Of a stretch of DNA of 64,000 nt, positions 49,875 to 57,994 are shown one piece after another. The notes under the pieces were generated by a model. That model saw only the letters and a program-made list of their open reading frames with translations. It was not told the origin of the DNA and did not search any database. How positions within the stretch are numbered: position 1 is the first letter of the stretch; every line of letters begins with the position of its first letter. The translations under genes and the position numbers were made by a program. The stretch comes from Hymenobacter psychrophilus (lineage in GTDB: Bacteria; Bacteroidota; Bacteroidia; Cytophagales; Hymenobacteraceae), in NCBI RefSeq assembly GCF_900107135.1, contig NZ_FNOV01000001.1, positions 186,001 through 250,000 of the forward strand, written 5' to 3'.

Positions 49875-50381
49875 GTGGAGACTAGCTCCGCCAAAAGCGC
49901 CTTTTTCGACCGAACCCGTCAGCTGCTGCTGCGCCAGGGCTTCCGCATCGACCGCGAAGACCCAGCCCGTCCTTGGGGCGGCTTTTTCGTGCTCGATGAA
50001 ACCCAGGCCCAGCAGTTTGCCGACCAGTACTTCGACGGCCTGACCGTGGATGAGCTGCGGATTTCGGGCCGGCTGAGCCCTAAAATCCTGCTTGTGGCCC
50101 CACTGCAGCGCCTCTCGTGGCAATACCACCACCGCCGGGCCGAAATCTGGCGCGTCGTTAGTGGCCCCGTGGGCATCATCACCAGCGACACCGACGAGGA
50201 AGGAGAGCTGAAAACCTACGGACCGGGTGAGCAAATTACGCTCCGCCAAGGCGAGCGGCACCGCCTGATTGGCCTCAGCGACTGGGGCATCATCGCCGAA
50301 ATCTGGCAGCACACCAACGCACAAAACCCTTCCGATGAGGACGACATTGTGCGCGTGCAGGATGACTTCAACCGCAGATAA
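49875..50381 (+). CDS. Cupin protein of the mannose-6-phosphate isomerase type II C-terminal family
   Basis: 168 residues. The cupin motifs are WQYHHRRAEIWRVVSG (motif 1 with HxH...E) near residue 82 and GEQITLRQGERHRLIGL near 118. The last segment resembles the MPI domain of GMP/PMI bifunctional enzymes (VQDDFNR end). It lacks a nucleotidyl-transferase part. It may isomerise mannose 6-phosphate or only bind sugar. The start is GTG 49875, the closest in-frame start to the first helix. The preceding 174 bases hold no recognised gene. Confidence 0.8.
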   Translation: METSSAKSAFFDRTRQLLLRQGFRIDREDPARPWGGFFVLDETQAQQFADQYFDGLTVDELRISGRLSPKILLVAPLQRLSWQYHHRRAEIWRVVSGPVGIITSDTDEEGELKTYGPGEQITLRQGERHRLIGLSDWGIIAEIWQHTNAQNPSDEDDIVRVQDDFNRR

Positions 50382-50503
50382 TGCAGATGAACAGATGTTG
50401 CAGATGTTGCAGATGCATACGGAAGCTACTCATTAGCATCAACTCTACAAATGTCGAAGACCAGACTGCTATTTTATGCCAGATAGCCTGAATCTGCACT
50501 GTA
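50382..50503. repeat. Short tandem repeat CAGATGTTG in a small gap
   Basis: GCAGATGAACAGATGTTGCA followed by GATGTTGCAGATG gives about four partial copies of a 9-base unit at 50382-50415, with no gene. Confidence 0.5.
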
Positions 50504-51043
50504 ATGGTTGCCACTAGTGTCCGCCGCTTGTTGTTGCTGTTGCTGTTGCTAACTTGGCGGCCAGCCGCCGCGCAACAAGTCAGCTTTTCGGAGCTGGTTG
50601 ATTTTTATGAGGGCGGACCAGCGGCAGCACAGCGAATATTGCTGCCACGCGGCTGGTTGTACACGGGAGAAGATACGTTTCAAGACTCGCGGGAGAATTG
50701 TGCGGGCAAAAGCATACTGTTTGGCTTGCCGCTGACGCCGCCCGACTCGACTGGCTATGGCCATTGGATAAATGTGGACACCGAAGGCAGTTGCAAGCGT
50801 ACTGTGGGCTACCAGACGTGGAATAAAGAAGCAATAGCGCTGATGAAGCGCGAACTAAAAGGGCAGTATCGGATGGTATTCGACAATACGTCTACCGCTT
50901 GGGAAGGTGGGCATCAGGTTACGCGCTTGATGTACCTCGGACCGAAGTATCGGGCGCAAATAATTGAAACAGAATATAAAACCAGCCAGAGGAAACGGCT
51001 TGTGCGGTATGCCCTATATGTAGGAAAACAGCCGTTGCCATAA
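50504..51043 (+). CDS. Secreted protein of unknown function
   Basis: 179 residues with a signal peptide (RRLLLLLLLLTWRPAAAQ). The mature part begins with SFSELVDFYEG, contains a Cys pair (ENCAGKS and GSCKRTVG) that could form a disulfide, and ends with a charged beta segment (YRAQIIETEYKTSQRKRLVR). It resembles secreted proteins common in Hymenobacter and relatives, which I cannot name. Its base composition is less GC-rich than its neighbours. A strong hairpin follows. Confidence 0.65.
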   Translation: MVATSVRRLLLLLLLLTWRPAAAQQVSFSELVDFYEGGPAAAQRILLPRGWLYTGEDTFQDSRENCAGKSILFGLPLTPPDSTGYGHWINVDTEGSCKRTVGYQTWNKEAIALMKRELKGQYRMVFDNTSTAWEGGHQVTRLMYLGPKYRAQIIETEYKTSQRKRLVRYALYVGKQPLP

Positions 51044-51054
51044 ACCCAAAGAGA

Positions 51055-51115
51055 ATTCGGCTTCCACAGAAAAGCCTCGATCATGATGATCGAGGCTTTT
51101 CTGTGGAAGCCGAAT
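51055..51115. terminator. Bidirectional terminator hairpin, 30-bp perfect stem
   Basis: 51055-51084 and 51086-51115 are exact complements with a single base between them (ATTCGGCTTCCACAGAAAAG... centred on CGATCAT-G-ATGATCG). It lies between the convergent secreted-protein and pgi genes. Confidence 0.82.
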
Positions 51116-51127
51116 CAGTGATTTGAT

Positions 51128-52849
51128 TTAAGCAAGCGCTTGGCGTAGCGCCACTAGCAACTGCTCGGCGCCGGCCTGCTCGCTGCCGGTGCCCAAATGC
51201 ACGCGCAGGGTGCGGCGGCCATAGTCCTGCAGGGCCTGCAGGTCGCCGGCCGCCTGCGCGTTCTGGAAGGTGCCGAAGGTGTAGGGGCGGCCGGGCAGGG
51301 GCAGGTCGGCGGGGTGGTCGGTGGTAAGCTGCAGGAACAGGCCGGTGTCGGGGCCACCCTTGTGGTACTGGCCCGTAGAGTGCAGAAAGCGCGGGCCGTA
51401 GCCGGCCGCCGTGGCTAAGTGCAGGCGCTGCTGCACAAGCTGGCGGAGCTCATCAAGCTCGGCGTTGAGGGCCGGCGTTTCCATCAGGTAGGCCTGCACG
51501 CAGAGGTAGTCGCCGGGCTTGGCCTGCCCGAAAAAGGCCTTCAGCACGGCTTCGGCGCTGTTGCCGCTTACGCTGGTGTAGTAGTCGAGGCCGTTTTCGG
51601 AGGCGGTGGGGGCGCTGGTCTGGGGTAGTTGTCCCTGCTGTTCTACCACTTCCATGAGGCGGTTGGTGGCGGTTTTAGCCGCCTGCACGTTGGGCTGGTC
51701 GAAGGGGTTGATGCCCAGCACGGCGCTGGCTACGGCCGTAGCCACTTCCCAGCGGAAAAACTCGGCCCCCAAATCCAGCGCATCGTGCAGCAGAATCGTG
51801 ATGACGGGGTGGCCGGCGGCCTGCAGGGCGGCTATTTTTTGGCGGTTCTGCTCATCGGGCTGGCTTTCGTAACCCACGTACACGAATACCCGGTCGGAGC
51901 CATACACTGCCGGGGTGCTGAGCGGGTCGCCGGCCAACGGCAGAATACCGGTGCCCTGCTTGCCAGTGCTTTCGGCCACGAGCTGCTCCAGCCACAGCCC
52001 AAAATCCGACAGGTTTTCGGGTACTACCAGCGTGAGCTTATCGCGGCCCTGCTGGGCCAGCACGCCCAGCGCCGCGCCCAGCTCCAGGCCGGGGTTCTGC
52101 TCTGCGGGGCCTTCGGCACCGCAGGCCCGCATCATGGTCTGGGCGCGCTCCAGCAAGGTTTTAATATCGATGCCGAGCAGCGCGGCAGGTACCAGGCCGA
52201 AGTAGGAGAGGGCCGAGAAACGGCCACCCACATCGGCGAAGTTGAGGAAGATGCGGCGGTACTTCTGCGCCGTGGCCTGGGTCACGAACTGCGAACCGGG
52301 GTCGGTGATGGCCACGAAGTTCTCGCCGGCTTTATCGCCCTTCAGCTTCTGCAGCCGGGCATAGAAGTAGTCGCCAAACGCCAGCGGCTCGGCCGTAGTG
52401 CCCGATTTAGAGGCTACCACGAACAGCGTTTCGGCCAGCGGTATGGCCTGCTCAATCTCGCGCACCGAACCCGGGTTAGTAGTGTCGAGCACCGACAGCG
52501 GTAGGCCCCCGCTCAGCTGCCCGAAGGCCTGGCGCAGCACAATGGGCGTCATCGAGCTGCCGCCCATGCCCATTACCACCACATGGCGAAAGCCGGCCGC
52601 CTGCACTTCCTGCACAAACTGCTCGATTTCGGGCACGGCGGGTAGCATGGCATCTACCACCCGCAGCCAGCCCATGAAGCTGCGAATGCTCTGCTGGCCC
52701 TCGGCGTCGGAAACCCAGAGGTCGGCCTGTTTCTGCCACAGTCCGGTGGTGAAGTTCTGGTCGTGAAAGCGAACCAGCTGGGCCTCAACCGCCGGCTGGT
52801 AGGTGCCGAGCTGCAGGGTTTGCGAGGGAAGCGGGGTGGAAGAATTCAT
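51128..52849 (-). CDS. pgi: Glucose-6-phosphate isomerase
   Basis: 573 residues. It interconverts glucose 6-phosphate and fructose 6-phosphate. The SIS-type sugar-phosphate motifs are GMGGSSMTPIVLRQAFGQL near residue 94 and SKSGTTAEPLAFGDYF near 150. The sequence resembles the PGI half of transaldolase-PGI fusions more than the E. coli enzyme, but here it is alone. A downstream segment (VFVYVGYESQ, VITILLHDALDLG) continues the fold. ATG 52849 is preferred; ATG 52864 is possible, and the long upstream open frame to 53074 is not part of the family. Confidence 0.88.
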   Translation of the reverse strand: MNSSTPLPSQTLQLGTYQPAVEAQLVRFHDQNFTTGLWQKQADLWVSDAEGQQSIRSFMGWLRVVDAMLPAVPEIEQFVQEVQAAGFRHVVVMGMGGSSMTPIVLRQAFGQLSGGLPLSVLDTTNPGSVREIEQAIPLAETLFVVASKSGTTAEPLAFGDYFYARLQKLKGDKAGENFVAITDPGSQFVTQATAQKYRRIFLNFADVGGRFSALSYFGLVPAALLGIDIKTLLERAQTMMRACGAEGPAEQNPGLELGAALGVLAQQGRDKLTLVVPENLSDFGLWLEQLVAESTGKQGTGILPLAGDPLSTPAVYGSDRVFVYVGYESQPDEQNRQKIAALQAAGHPVITILLHDALDLGAEFFRWEVATAVASAVLGINPFDQPNVQAAKTATNRLMEVVEQQGQLPQTSAPTASENGLDYYTSVSGNSAEAVLKAFFGQAKPGDYLCVQAYLMETPALNAELDELRQLVQQRLHLATAAGYGPRFLHSTGQYHKGGPDTGLFLQLTTDHPADLPLPGRPYTFGTFQNAQAAGDLQALQDYGRRTLRVHLGTGSEQAGAEQLLVALRQALA

Positions 52850-52959
52850 CGGGAAAGTAGCCATAAAAGGAACTGCAAAGAGATAGGGGCCGGCAATTGG
52901 CTCGGCCGGCCAAAGGTAGAAAGACAGGCGCACACGGCCCGTGGGCCCAAGTGGCTGTT

Positions 52960-53454
52960 CTAGCGAACAGACCTGGTAGCGGCCAAAAAGGTGGGCGTAG
53001 GGGTGGCCCGGGCTGCGGCCCACTCTTGCTCGAGGCCGGGCTGGGCAGCTGGGTCGGAGAAGCTCAGCAGCCAATCGAGGGCAACCGCTGGTTTGGAAAA
53101 GAACTGTACCTCGTAACGTATGAAGTGGCGGCCCGCCCGATGCAGGGTTTCAATCACCATCTGGTTGTAAAGGCCGTCGGAGGGAATCACGAAAGCCACG
53201 TGTCGCACGGCGGGCCCCGACACTCGCGGCAGCCACTGCGCGGCGGTCCATAATTGCTGGTTCATCTGCATCTCGGGTAATTCGTGCAGGTCGATCAACC
53301 CCTCGGTCACCACCTGCTGGTCGGCCAGCTGCGCAACGGCCCGCATGCTGCGCTGGAAGTCGGCTAACGTGCGTGAGGGGCGCCGGAACTGGAACCGGAG
53401 CAGCGCCTGCGCCGGCGCGTATTGGGCCTGAATATCGTGGAAACGCAGAATCAT
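52960..53454 (-). CDS. STAS/SEC14-like small protein (family copy 3 of 3)
   Basis: 164 residues, no signal peptide. Clear similarity to the protein at 14959-15417: LIDLHELP...LWTAAQWLP...FVIPSDGLYNQMVIETLH...IRYEVQFFSKPAVALDWL aligns position by position with LIDMRTVP...LWLGTHFMP...LIVGSHQTYHQLAIDALH...IRFDAQYFDDPETALYWL. A strand-helix-strand fold like STAS/SpoIIAA is inferred. ATG 53454 is chosen over TTG 53460. Function unknown. Confidence 0.7.
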   Translation of the reverse strand: MILRFHDIQAQYAPAQALLRFQFRRPSRTLADFQRSMRAVAQLADQQVVTEGLIDLHELPEMQMNQQLWTAAQWLPRVSGPAVRHVAFVIPSDGLYNQMVIETLHRAGRHFIRYEVQFFSKPAVALDWLLSFSDPAAQPGLEQEWAAARATPTPTFLAATRSVR

Positions 53455-53602
53455 AGGCAAAAGGAGCGCGCCTGGCTACGGGAGTTCGCAGCCGGGAGCA
53501 GGGTTTCGCAGTGGACTATTTTTCAAGATACAGCAACAAAATTTAGACGCCCGCATCCGGCAACGTCGCCTGGCTGCCGGCTGGTCCCGATATTTGCAGT
53601 CT

Positions 53603-54496
53603 ATGCAAACAACTTCGCCCGTCTTGAAGCCAGACACCGCCGCTGTCCTGCCGCCCGCACTCCGGCTGCTGCGCCTCAAGTTTCGGCTGCAGGCCGCCCT
53701 TTCCACCGAATGGGCGTTCCAGTCGGCCTGGCGGCTGTTCACTACTCCCCGGCGCCTGCCCGAAAAAGCCTGGGAAGCGGCCGTGCTGGCCGACGCCCGC
53801 CGGTTTGTAGTGCCCGGCCCGACCGGCCCGCTGGCTGCTTACGAGTGGAACCCGGCCGGCACGCGCACAGTGCTGCTGGTGCATGGCTGGGAGCATCGGG
53901 CCAGTTTCTGGGGCGCGCTGGTGCGGGTGCTGGTGGCGGCCGGCTACCGCGTAGTGGCCTTCGATGCGCCCGCCCACGGAGCCTCCGCCGGCCTCCGCCT
54001 GACGCTGCCCGCCTACGTGCAGGCGGTGCAGGCCGTGGCCGATACCCTCGGTGCTGGCCTGCACGCCGTGGTGGCCCACTCGCTGGGTGGGGCCACGGTG
54101 GTGGGCGGGCCGGTTCGCTTCCATACCGCCGCGGGCGGGGGCCTGTCGCGGCTGGTGCTGCTGGCGGTGCCCGCCAGCACGCCCGCCGTGGCCCTGCGCT
54201 TCATCGACCTGTTGGGCCTGCCGCCGGCCGTGGTGGCGCGCATGGCCGCCTACATCCGCGAGCAGCACGGCCGCGACGCCGAAAGCTTCAGCTTGCTGCA
54301 GGCAGGCCCGGTTTTTCCGGTTGGCCGGGCCCTGCTGCTGCACGATGAGCACGATGCCAGCATTCCGTTTGCCGAGGCCCGGGAGCTGGCCGCCGCCTGG
54401 CCCGAGCTCGAGTTTGGGGCAACCAGCGGCCTGGGCCACAACCGCATTATGCGCGAACCGGCCGTGCTGGCCCGCATTGTGGCGTTTCTGGCCTGA
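53603..54496 (+). CDS. Alpha/beta hydrolase
   Basis: 297 residues. The fold markers are LLVHGWEHRASFWGAL (HG oxyanion loop) near residue 93, FDAPAHGAS near 119, the nucleophile elbow AHSLGGATVV near 153 and GLGHNRIM near 278 with the catalytic His. The acid is likely in DEHDASIP near 250. The 60-residue N-terminal helix region (LRLLRLKFRLQAALSTEWAF) is typical of a Bacteroidota subgroup. A GATATTTG box ends 6 bases before the ATG. Substrate unknown. Confidence 0.85.
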   Translation: MQTTSPVLKPDTAAVLPPALRLLRLKFRLQAALSTEWAFQSAWRLFTTPRRLPEKAWEAAVLADARRFVVPGPTGPLAAYEWNPAGTRTVLLVHGWEHRASFWGALVRVLVAAGYRVVAFDAPAHGASAGLRLTLPAYVQAVQAVADTLGAGLHAVVAHSLGGATVVGGPVRFHTAAGGGLSRLVLLAVPASTPAVALRFIDLLGLPPAVVARMAAYIREQHGRDAESFSLLQAGPVFPVGRALLLHDEHDASIPFAEARELAAAWPELEFGATSGLGHNRIMREPAVLARIVAFLA

Positions 54497-54643
54497 GTTG
54501 CTGCGCCCCGCAGCTGCTGGCTTGTGCAAGAAGGGCAGGTGGCAGCGGTGAGGAAAATTTCAGATTCCCGACAGAATTGCCGGCTACCTTGCCCGCCACC
54601 ATCCCGTGCTGTCTTCAGCCGTTCACTTAGCCGCTTCCCTGCC

Positions 54644-55462
54644 TTGATCAAGCCATTTTTTCTCCGTCTGACCCTGGCTTTCTCGCTGGGTGGCGCAACG
54701 CTGCCGGCCGCCATGGCGCAGGTACCGCTAGCCACCCCGGCTGCTGCTGCCGATACCACTATCAAAAAATACGAAACCCCGGCCGCCGCCGCAAAAAAGG
54801 TCTGGTACAAGGGGAAGCTTTTCCGGGCCGTCGCTATTCCGGCTGCGCTTATCACCTACGGGGCCATTACGGCGCAGGGCGACGCAGGCATCAACCACGA
54901 TGCCCGCACGTTTGTCCGCAAGCAGTTCCGGCCGGTAAGCACGGGCTTTGATAACACGCTCATTATTGCGCCTTATTTCGAGCTGATTGGTGTGGCTATT
55001 GCCGGGGTGGAGTCGCGCAACGACCGTATTAACACGCTGCTCGTTATTGCCAAGGGCGAGGCTATTATGCTGGCCAGTACCTTCGCCGTGAAGTACATGG
55101 CCAACGAAGCCCGGCCCAATAAGTCCGATAACCTGTCTTTTCCATCAGGGCACACGGCCCAGGCGTTTCTGGCCGCCAGCATCGTGCACACCGAATTCCG
55201 CGATAAAAGCCAGTGGTACGGAATAGGGGCGTACACGATTGCTACCAGCGTGGCCGCCCTGCGCATGATCAACGACCGGCACTGGCAAAGCGACGTGGTG
55301 GCGGGTGCCGGTTTCGGTATTTTGTCGGCTCACCTGGCCTACCTGACGCACCGCAACCGCTGGGGCCGCCATTCGCGCATGCTGGGTGAAACCAGCTTCT
55401 CGCCCACCTACGTGCCCGGCGGCGGCCTGGGCTTGGGGGTGGTGTGGCGGCCCGCCCGGTAG
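54644..55462 (+). CDS. PAP2 family phosphatase with signal peptide
   Basis: About 272 residues. Starting from TTG 54644 gives a good signal peptide (IKPFFLRLTLAFSLGGATLPAAMAQ); no ATG lies before it in frame, so this start is a judgement. The type 2 phosphatidic acid phosphatase triad is visible: KYMANEARP (KxxxxxxRP) near residue 150, SFPSGHTAQAF near 167, and INDRHWQSDVVAG (RxxxxH-type) near 213. It probably removes phosphate from lipid or undecaprenyl pyrophosphate on the periplasmic side. The preceding hydrolase gene is on the same strand. Confidence 0.85.
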   Translation: MIKPFFLRLTLAFSLGGATLPAAMAQVPLATPAAAADTTIKKYETPAAAAKKVWYKGKLFRAVAIPAALITYGAITAQGDAGINHDARTFVRKQFRPVSTGFDNTLIIAPYFELIGVAIAGVESRNDRINTLLVIAKGEAIMLASTFAVKYMANEARPNKSDNLSFPSGHTAQAFLAASIVHTEFRDKSQWYGIGAYTIATSVAALRMINDRHWQSDVVAGAGFGILSAHLAYLTHRNRWGRHSRMLGETSFSPTYVPGGGLGLGVVWRPAR

Positions 55463-55523
55463 CGGCTGCACCGGTTCCCACGCGCTACCACACGGGCTTT
55501 CGGCCGCTACTTTCCCTTGATGC

Positions 55524-56270
55524 ATGAAACAGCGGCTAACGTCTCTTTACCGATTTGCGAAGGAACTGCTGACCGCATTTTACCAGGGCCTGCGCCACGC
55601 GCTGCGCGGGCACGGCCACTTGGTGGTGCTGCTGCTGCTGGGCATTGGAGTGCCGTGGCTGATATTTGTGAACGTGGCCGAAGACATCTGGGAAAGCGGC
55701 GGCTTCATCGGCGACCAGCCCATTCTGAGGTGGCTGCACGCCCGCCAGAACCCCGGCCTCGACCAGCTAGCGCTGGCATTTACCCAGGCCGGCGGCCCCA
55801 CCATCATGGCGATTGCGGGCGTGGGTATTGGGGCACTGCTGCTGTGGCAGCGGCGGCAAACGGCGGCGTGGTTTTTTGGGCTGTCGGTGGGCGGGGCAGT
55901 CTTGCTCAACGTGGTGGCTAAGCTGCTGTTCGGTCGGCCCCGGCCGGCTCTCTGGGATTCAATTGCCCCGGAAGGCTTCTACAGCTTCCCGAGCGGGCAC
56001 GCCATGGGTTCGGCGGCATTGGCGGCGGCGCTGGCCTTTTTGGTGTGGCGCACGCCCTGGCGCTGGCCGGCCGTGGTAGCAGGCACCTTGTTCGCGCTGG
56101 GCGTGGGCCTCTCGCGCATGTATCTGGGCGTTCATTTTCCGTCCGATGTGCTGGCCGGCTGGTTCTGCTCGGTGGGCTGGGTGGCCAGCCTGCATATTTT
56201 TTTCTCGCCCGACCTGGCCCAACTGCGTGCGTGGTGGCGGGAGGCGAAGGGGGCAATTGCAAAATGGTAA
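55524..56270 (+). CDS. PAP2 family membrane phosphatase
   Basis: 248 residues with about six membrane helices (YgaP/PgpB-like layout). The active-site motifs are KLLFGRPRP near residue 133, YSFPSGHAMGSAA near 152 and SRMYLGVHFPSDVLAG near 197. It is not a close relative of the preceding PAP2 gene, which is soluble with a signal peptide. The likely substrates are phosphatidylglycerol-phosphate or undecaprenyl pyrophosphate. ATG 55524 follows 61 bases after the preceding stop, so the two may be co-transcribed. Confidence 0.88.
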   Translation: MKQRLTSLYRFAKELLTAFYQGLRHALRGHGHLVVLLLLGIGVPWLIFVNVAEDIWESGGFIGDQPILRWLHARQNPGLDQLALAFTQAGGPTIMAIAGVGIGALLLWQRRQTAAWFFGLSVGGAVLLNVVAKLLFGRPRPALWDSIAPEGFYSFPSGHAMGSAALAAALAFLVWRTPWRWPAVVAGTLFALGVGLSRMYLGVHFPSDVLAGWFCSVGWVASLHIFFSPDLAQLRAWWREAKGAIAKW

Positions 56271-56433
56271 GTCTGCCTTTTGGGCGGCGCGACGGGTACC
56301 CAGTTCCTAGCCACTAGCTTCCCGATTTCAACTCTATCTTTCCTGAAAGGTGAAGCCAACCGGCGCGTTCAGCTAACAGGTTTGCCAACGCCCGCCGAAC
56401 ACCAAACGCACTGTTTTCCCTGTTCTCTCAGCC

Positions 56434-56850
56434 ATGTGGTGGATTTACGCGCTCCTTTCGGCCCTATTTGCGGCCCTCACGGCGGTGTTGGCTAAAGTCG
56501 GCATCAAGGGGGTCGACTCCAACCTAGCTACCGCCGTACGCACGGTTGTGGTGCTGGTGCTGGCCTGGGGAATCGTGTATTTTCGGGGTGGCCTGGAAGG
56601 AATCCATGCCCTCACGCGCACCAATTGGCTGTTTCTGGGCCTCTCGGGCGTCGCTACGGGCCTGTCGTGGGTGTTCTATTTCCGGGCTTTGCAGTTGGGC
56701 AAAGTGTCGCAGGTGGCACCCGTCGATAAACTAAGCGTGGCGCTGGCTATCGGGCTATCGGTGCTGTTTTTGGGCGAGAAGCTGACGCTGCACACCGGCA
56801 TTGGCGCCGGCCTGATCATCATCGGCACGCTGGTGCTGATTTGGGGGTAG
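56434..56850 (+). CDS. Single-domain EamA/DMT family transporter
   Basis: 138 residues with five predicted helices, equal to one EamA domain rather than the two of usual DMT exporters. Conserved stretches are YALLSALFAALTAVLAKVG at the N-terminus, WLFLGLSGVATGLSWVFYFR in the middle and VAPVDKLSVALAIGLSVLFLGEKL near residue 95. Such half-size proteins act as dimers, as in the SMR-like YdcZ and YnfA relatives. Substrate unknown. No partner EamA gene is adjacent. Confidence 0.83.
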   Translation: MWWIYALLSALFAALTAVLAKVGIKGVDSNLATAVRTVVVLVLAWGIVYFRGGLEGIHALTRTNWLFLGLSGVATGLSWVFYFRALQLGKVSQVAPVDKLSVALAIGLSVLFLGEKLTLHTGIGAGLIIIGTLVLIWG

Positions 56851-56978
56851 CGGTGAATGAGTGAGTTGGCGAATGAGTGAGCCGATTGGTTGTTGTGTGG
56901 TGCTCTGGGTAGAAGCCGAACAGCTCACTCATTCGCCTACGCACTCATTCGCCTACCAACTCGCCTACCGCATCACCG
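56851..56978. repeat. GGTGAATGAGTGAGTTGGCGAATGAGTGAG repeat with inverted end overlapping a gene
   Basis: GGTGAATGAGTGAGTTGGCG with AATGAGTGAG on the left is opposed by CTCACTCATTCGCCTAC with CACTCATTCGCCTACC on the right. The right end overlaps the last 34 bases of the minus-strand alpha/beta hydrolase, whose C-terminus GDAVGELVGE and stop derive from it. Confidence 0.78.
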
Positions 56979-57901
56979 CTGATAAACCGGGCGACCAGAT
57001 TGGGCTGGGTGATGGGCAGCATGTGGCCGCCCTCGATCAGCTGCAGGGTGGCACCGGGGATGCTTTCGACCAGCGCCTGGCCGTTGGTGCGCCAGTCGAG
57101 CACGGCATCGTGGCGGCCGTAGAGTACGCGCACGGGCAGGCGCAGCTCGGTCAGGCGGGCGGTGAGGGTGGGCAGGTAGGTGGGCAGGGCCTCCAAATCG
57201 GCAACAGTGGCCAGGAACTGGGCGGGCTGCAGGCTGAGCATGCCGCCGGCCTTCGTAGCGTAATCGTGGGGTGGCGTTTCGGGCCCGAACAGGGCCTTCA
57301 TTACTAGGGGGCTGCGACGGATGGAAAGCGGCGTGGCCACCGTCCAGGCAACAACCTGCCGCTTCCAGCGCGACGGAATCAGCAGGCGCTGGAAGATGGC
57401 GGGCACCGTTTCGGGTAGCGCCGACAGGGGGGCAACCAGGATCAGCTCGGCTACTTTATCGGGGTGATGGAGGGCCAGCGCCAGCACTACGGCCCCGCCC
57501 AGCGAGTGGCCCACTACCAGCGGCCGGCCCAGTTCCAGCTTGTCGATGAGGGCCGCCAGCGCATTGGCCTGGCTGATTAAATCGGCGCTGGCAGGCCGCT
57601 GGGAGTATCCCGAGCCCGGCCGGTCGACGACAACCACCCGGAAATTTGCCGCCAGCTGTTCGACCACGCTGTAATTGAACTGGCCCATCTGCCCGCCCAG
57701 CCCGTGCACGAGCAGCAGCACCGGCCCGCTGCCCTGTTCGCGCACGTGCAGTCGGCCGCCGGGCAAATCCACAAACGAGCCGCTGGGCGGTAAGGCGGCC
57801 CGCACCCTGCGAGCCGTGCGATGCGTAAATAGTACGAGCCCGGCCAGCGTAGCGCCGCTAAGCGCGAGAACCGAGTAAGCAGTGGTTTTCAGGTGCTTCA
57901 T
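56945..57901 (-). CDS. Alpha/beta hydrolase with N-terminal membrane segment
   Basis: 318 residues. A hydrophobic N-terminal helix (YSVLALSGATLAGLVLFTH) acts as anchor or uncleaved signal. The fold markers are LLVHGLGGQMGQFNYS near residue 62, DRPGSGYSQRP near 93, the nucleophile elbow GHSLGGAVVLALAL near 130 and a terminal GGHMLPITQP with the catalytic His. It resembles MhpC-type or haloperoxidase-like hydrolases. Substrate unknown. The last ten residues come from the adjacent repeat. Confidence 0.85.
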   Translation of the reverse strand: MKHLKTTAYSVLALSGATLAGLVLFTHRTARRVRAALPPSGSFVDLPGGRLHVREQGSGPVLLLVHGLGGQMGQFNYSVVEQLAANFRVVVVDRPGSGYSQRPASADLISQANALAALIDKLELGRPLVVGHSLGGAVVLALALHHPDKVAELILVAPLSALPETVPAIFQRLLIPSRWKRQVVAWTVATPLSIRRSPLVMKALFGPETPPHDYATKAGGMLSLQPAQFLATVADLEALPTYLPTLTARLTELRLPVRVLYGRHDAVLDWRTNGQALVESIPGATLQLIEGGHMLPITQPNLVARFISGDAVGELVGE

Positions 57902-57994
57902 ATATCGAGTTTGCTAAGCTGTAAGCTTTTGCTCAGAAATGCCATTCAGCGTATGCTGCGCTTAGAGCAGCATGCTCCGAATGATGTTCCTTCA

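Noticed and set aside
52850-53074. 75-residue N-terminal extension of glucose-6-phosphate isomerase
   Set aside because: The added residues are arginine/proline-rich without similarity to the family, and ATG codons at 52864 and 52849 give a normal start.
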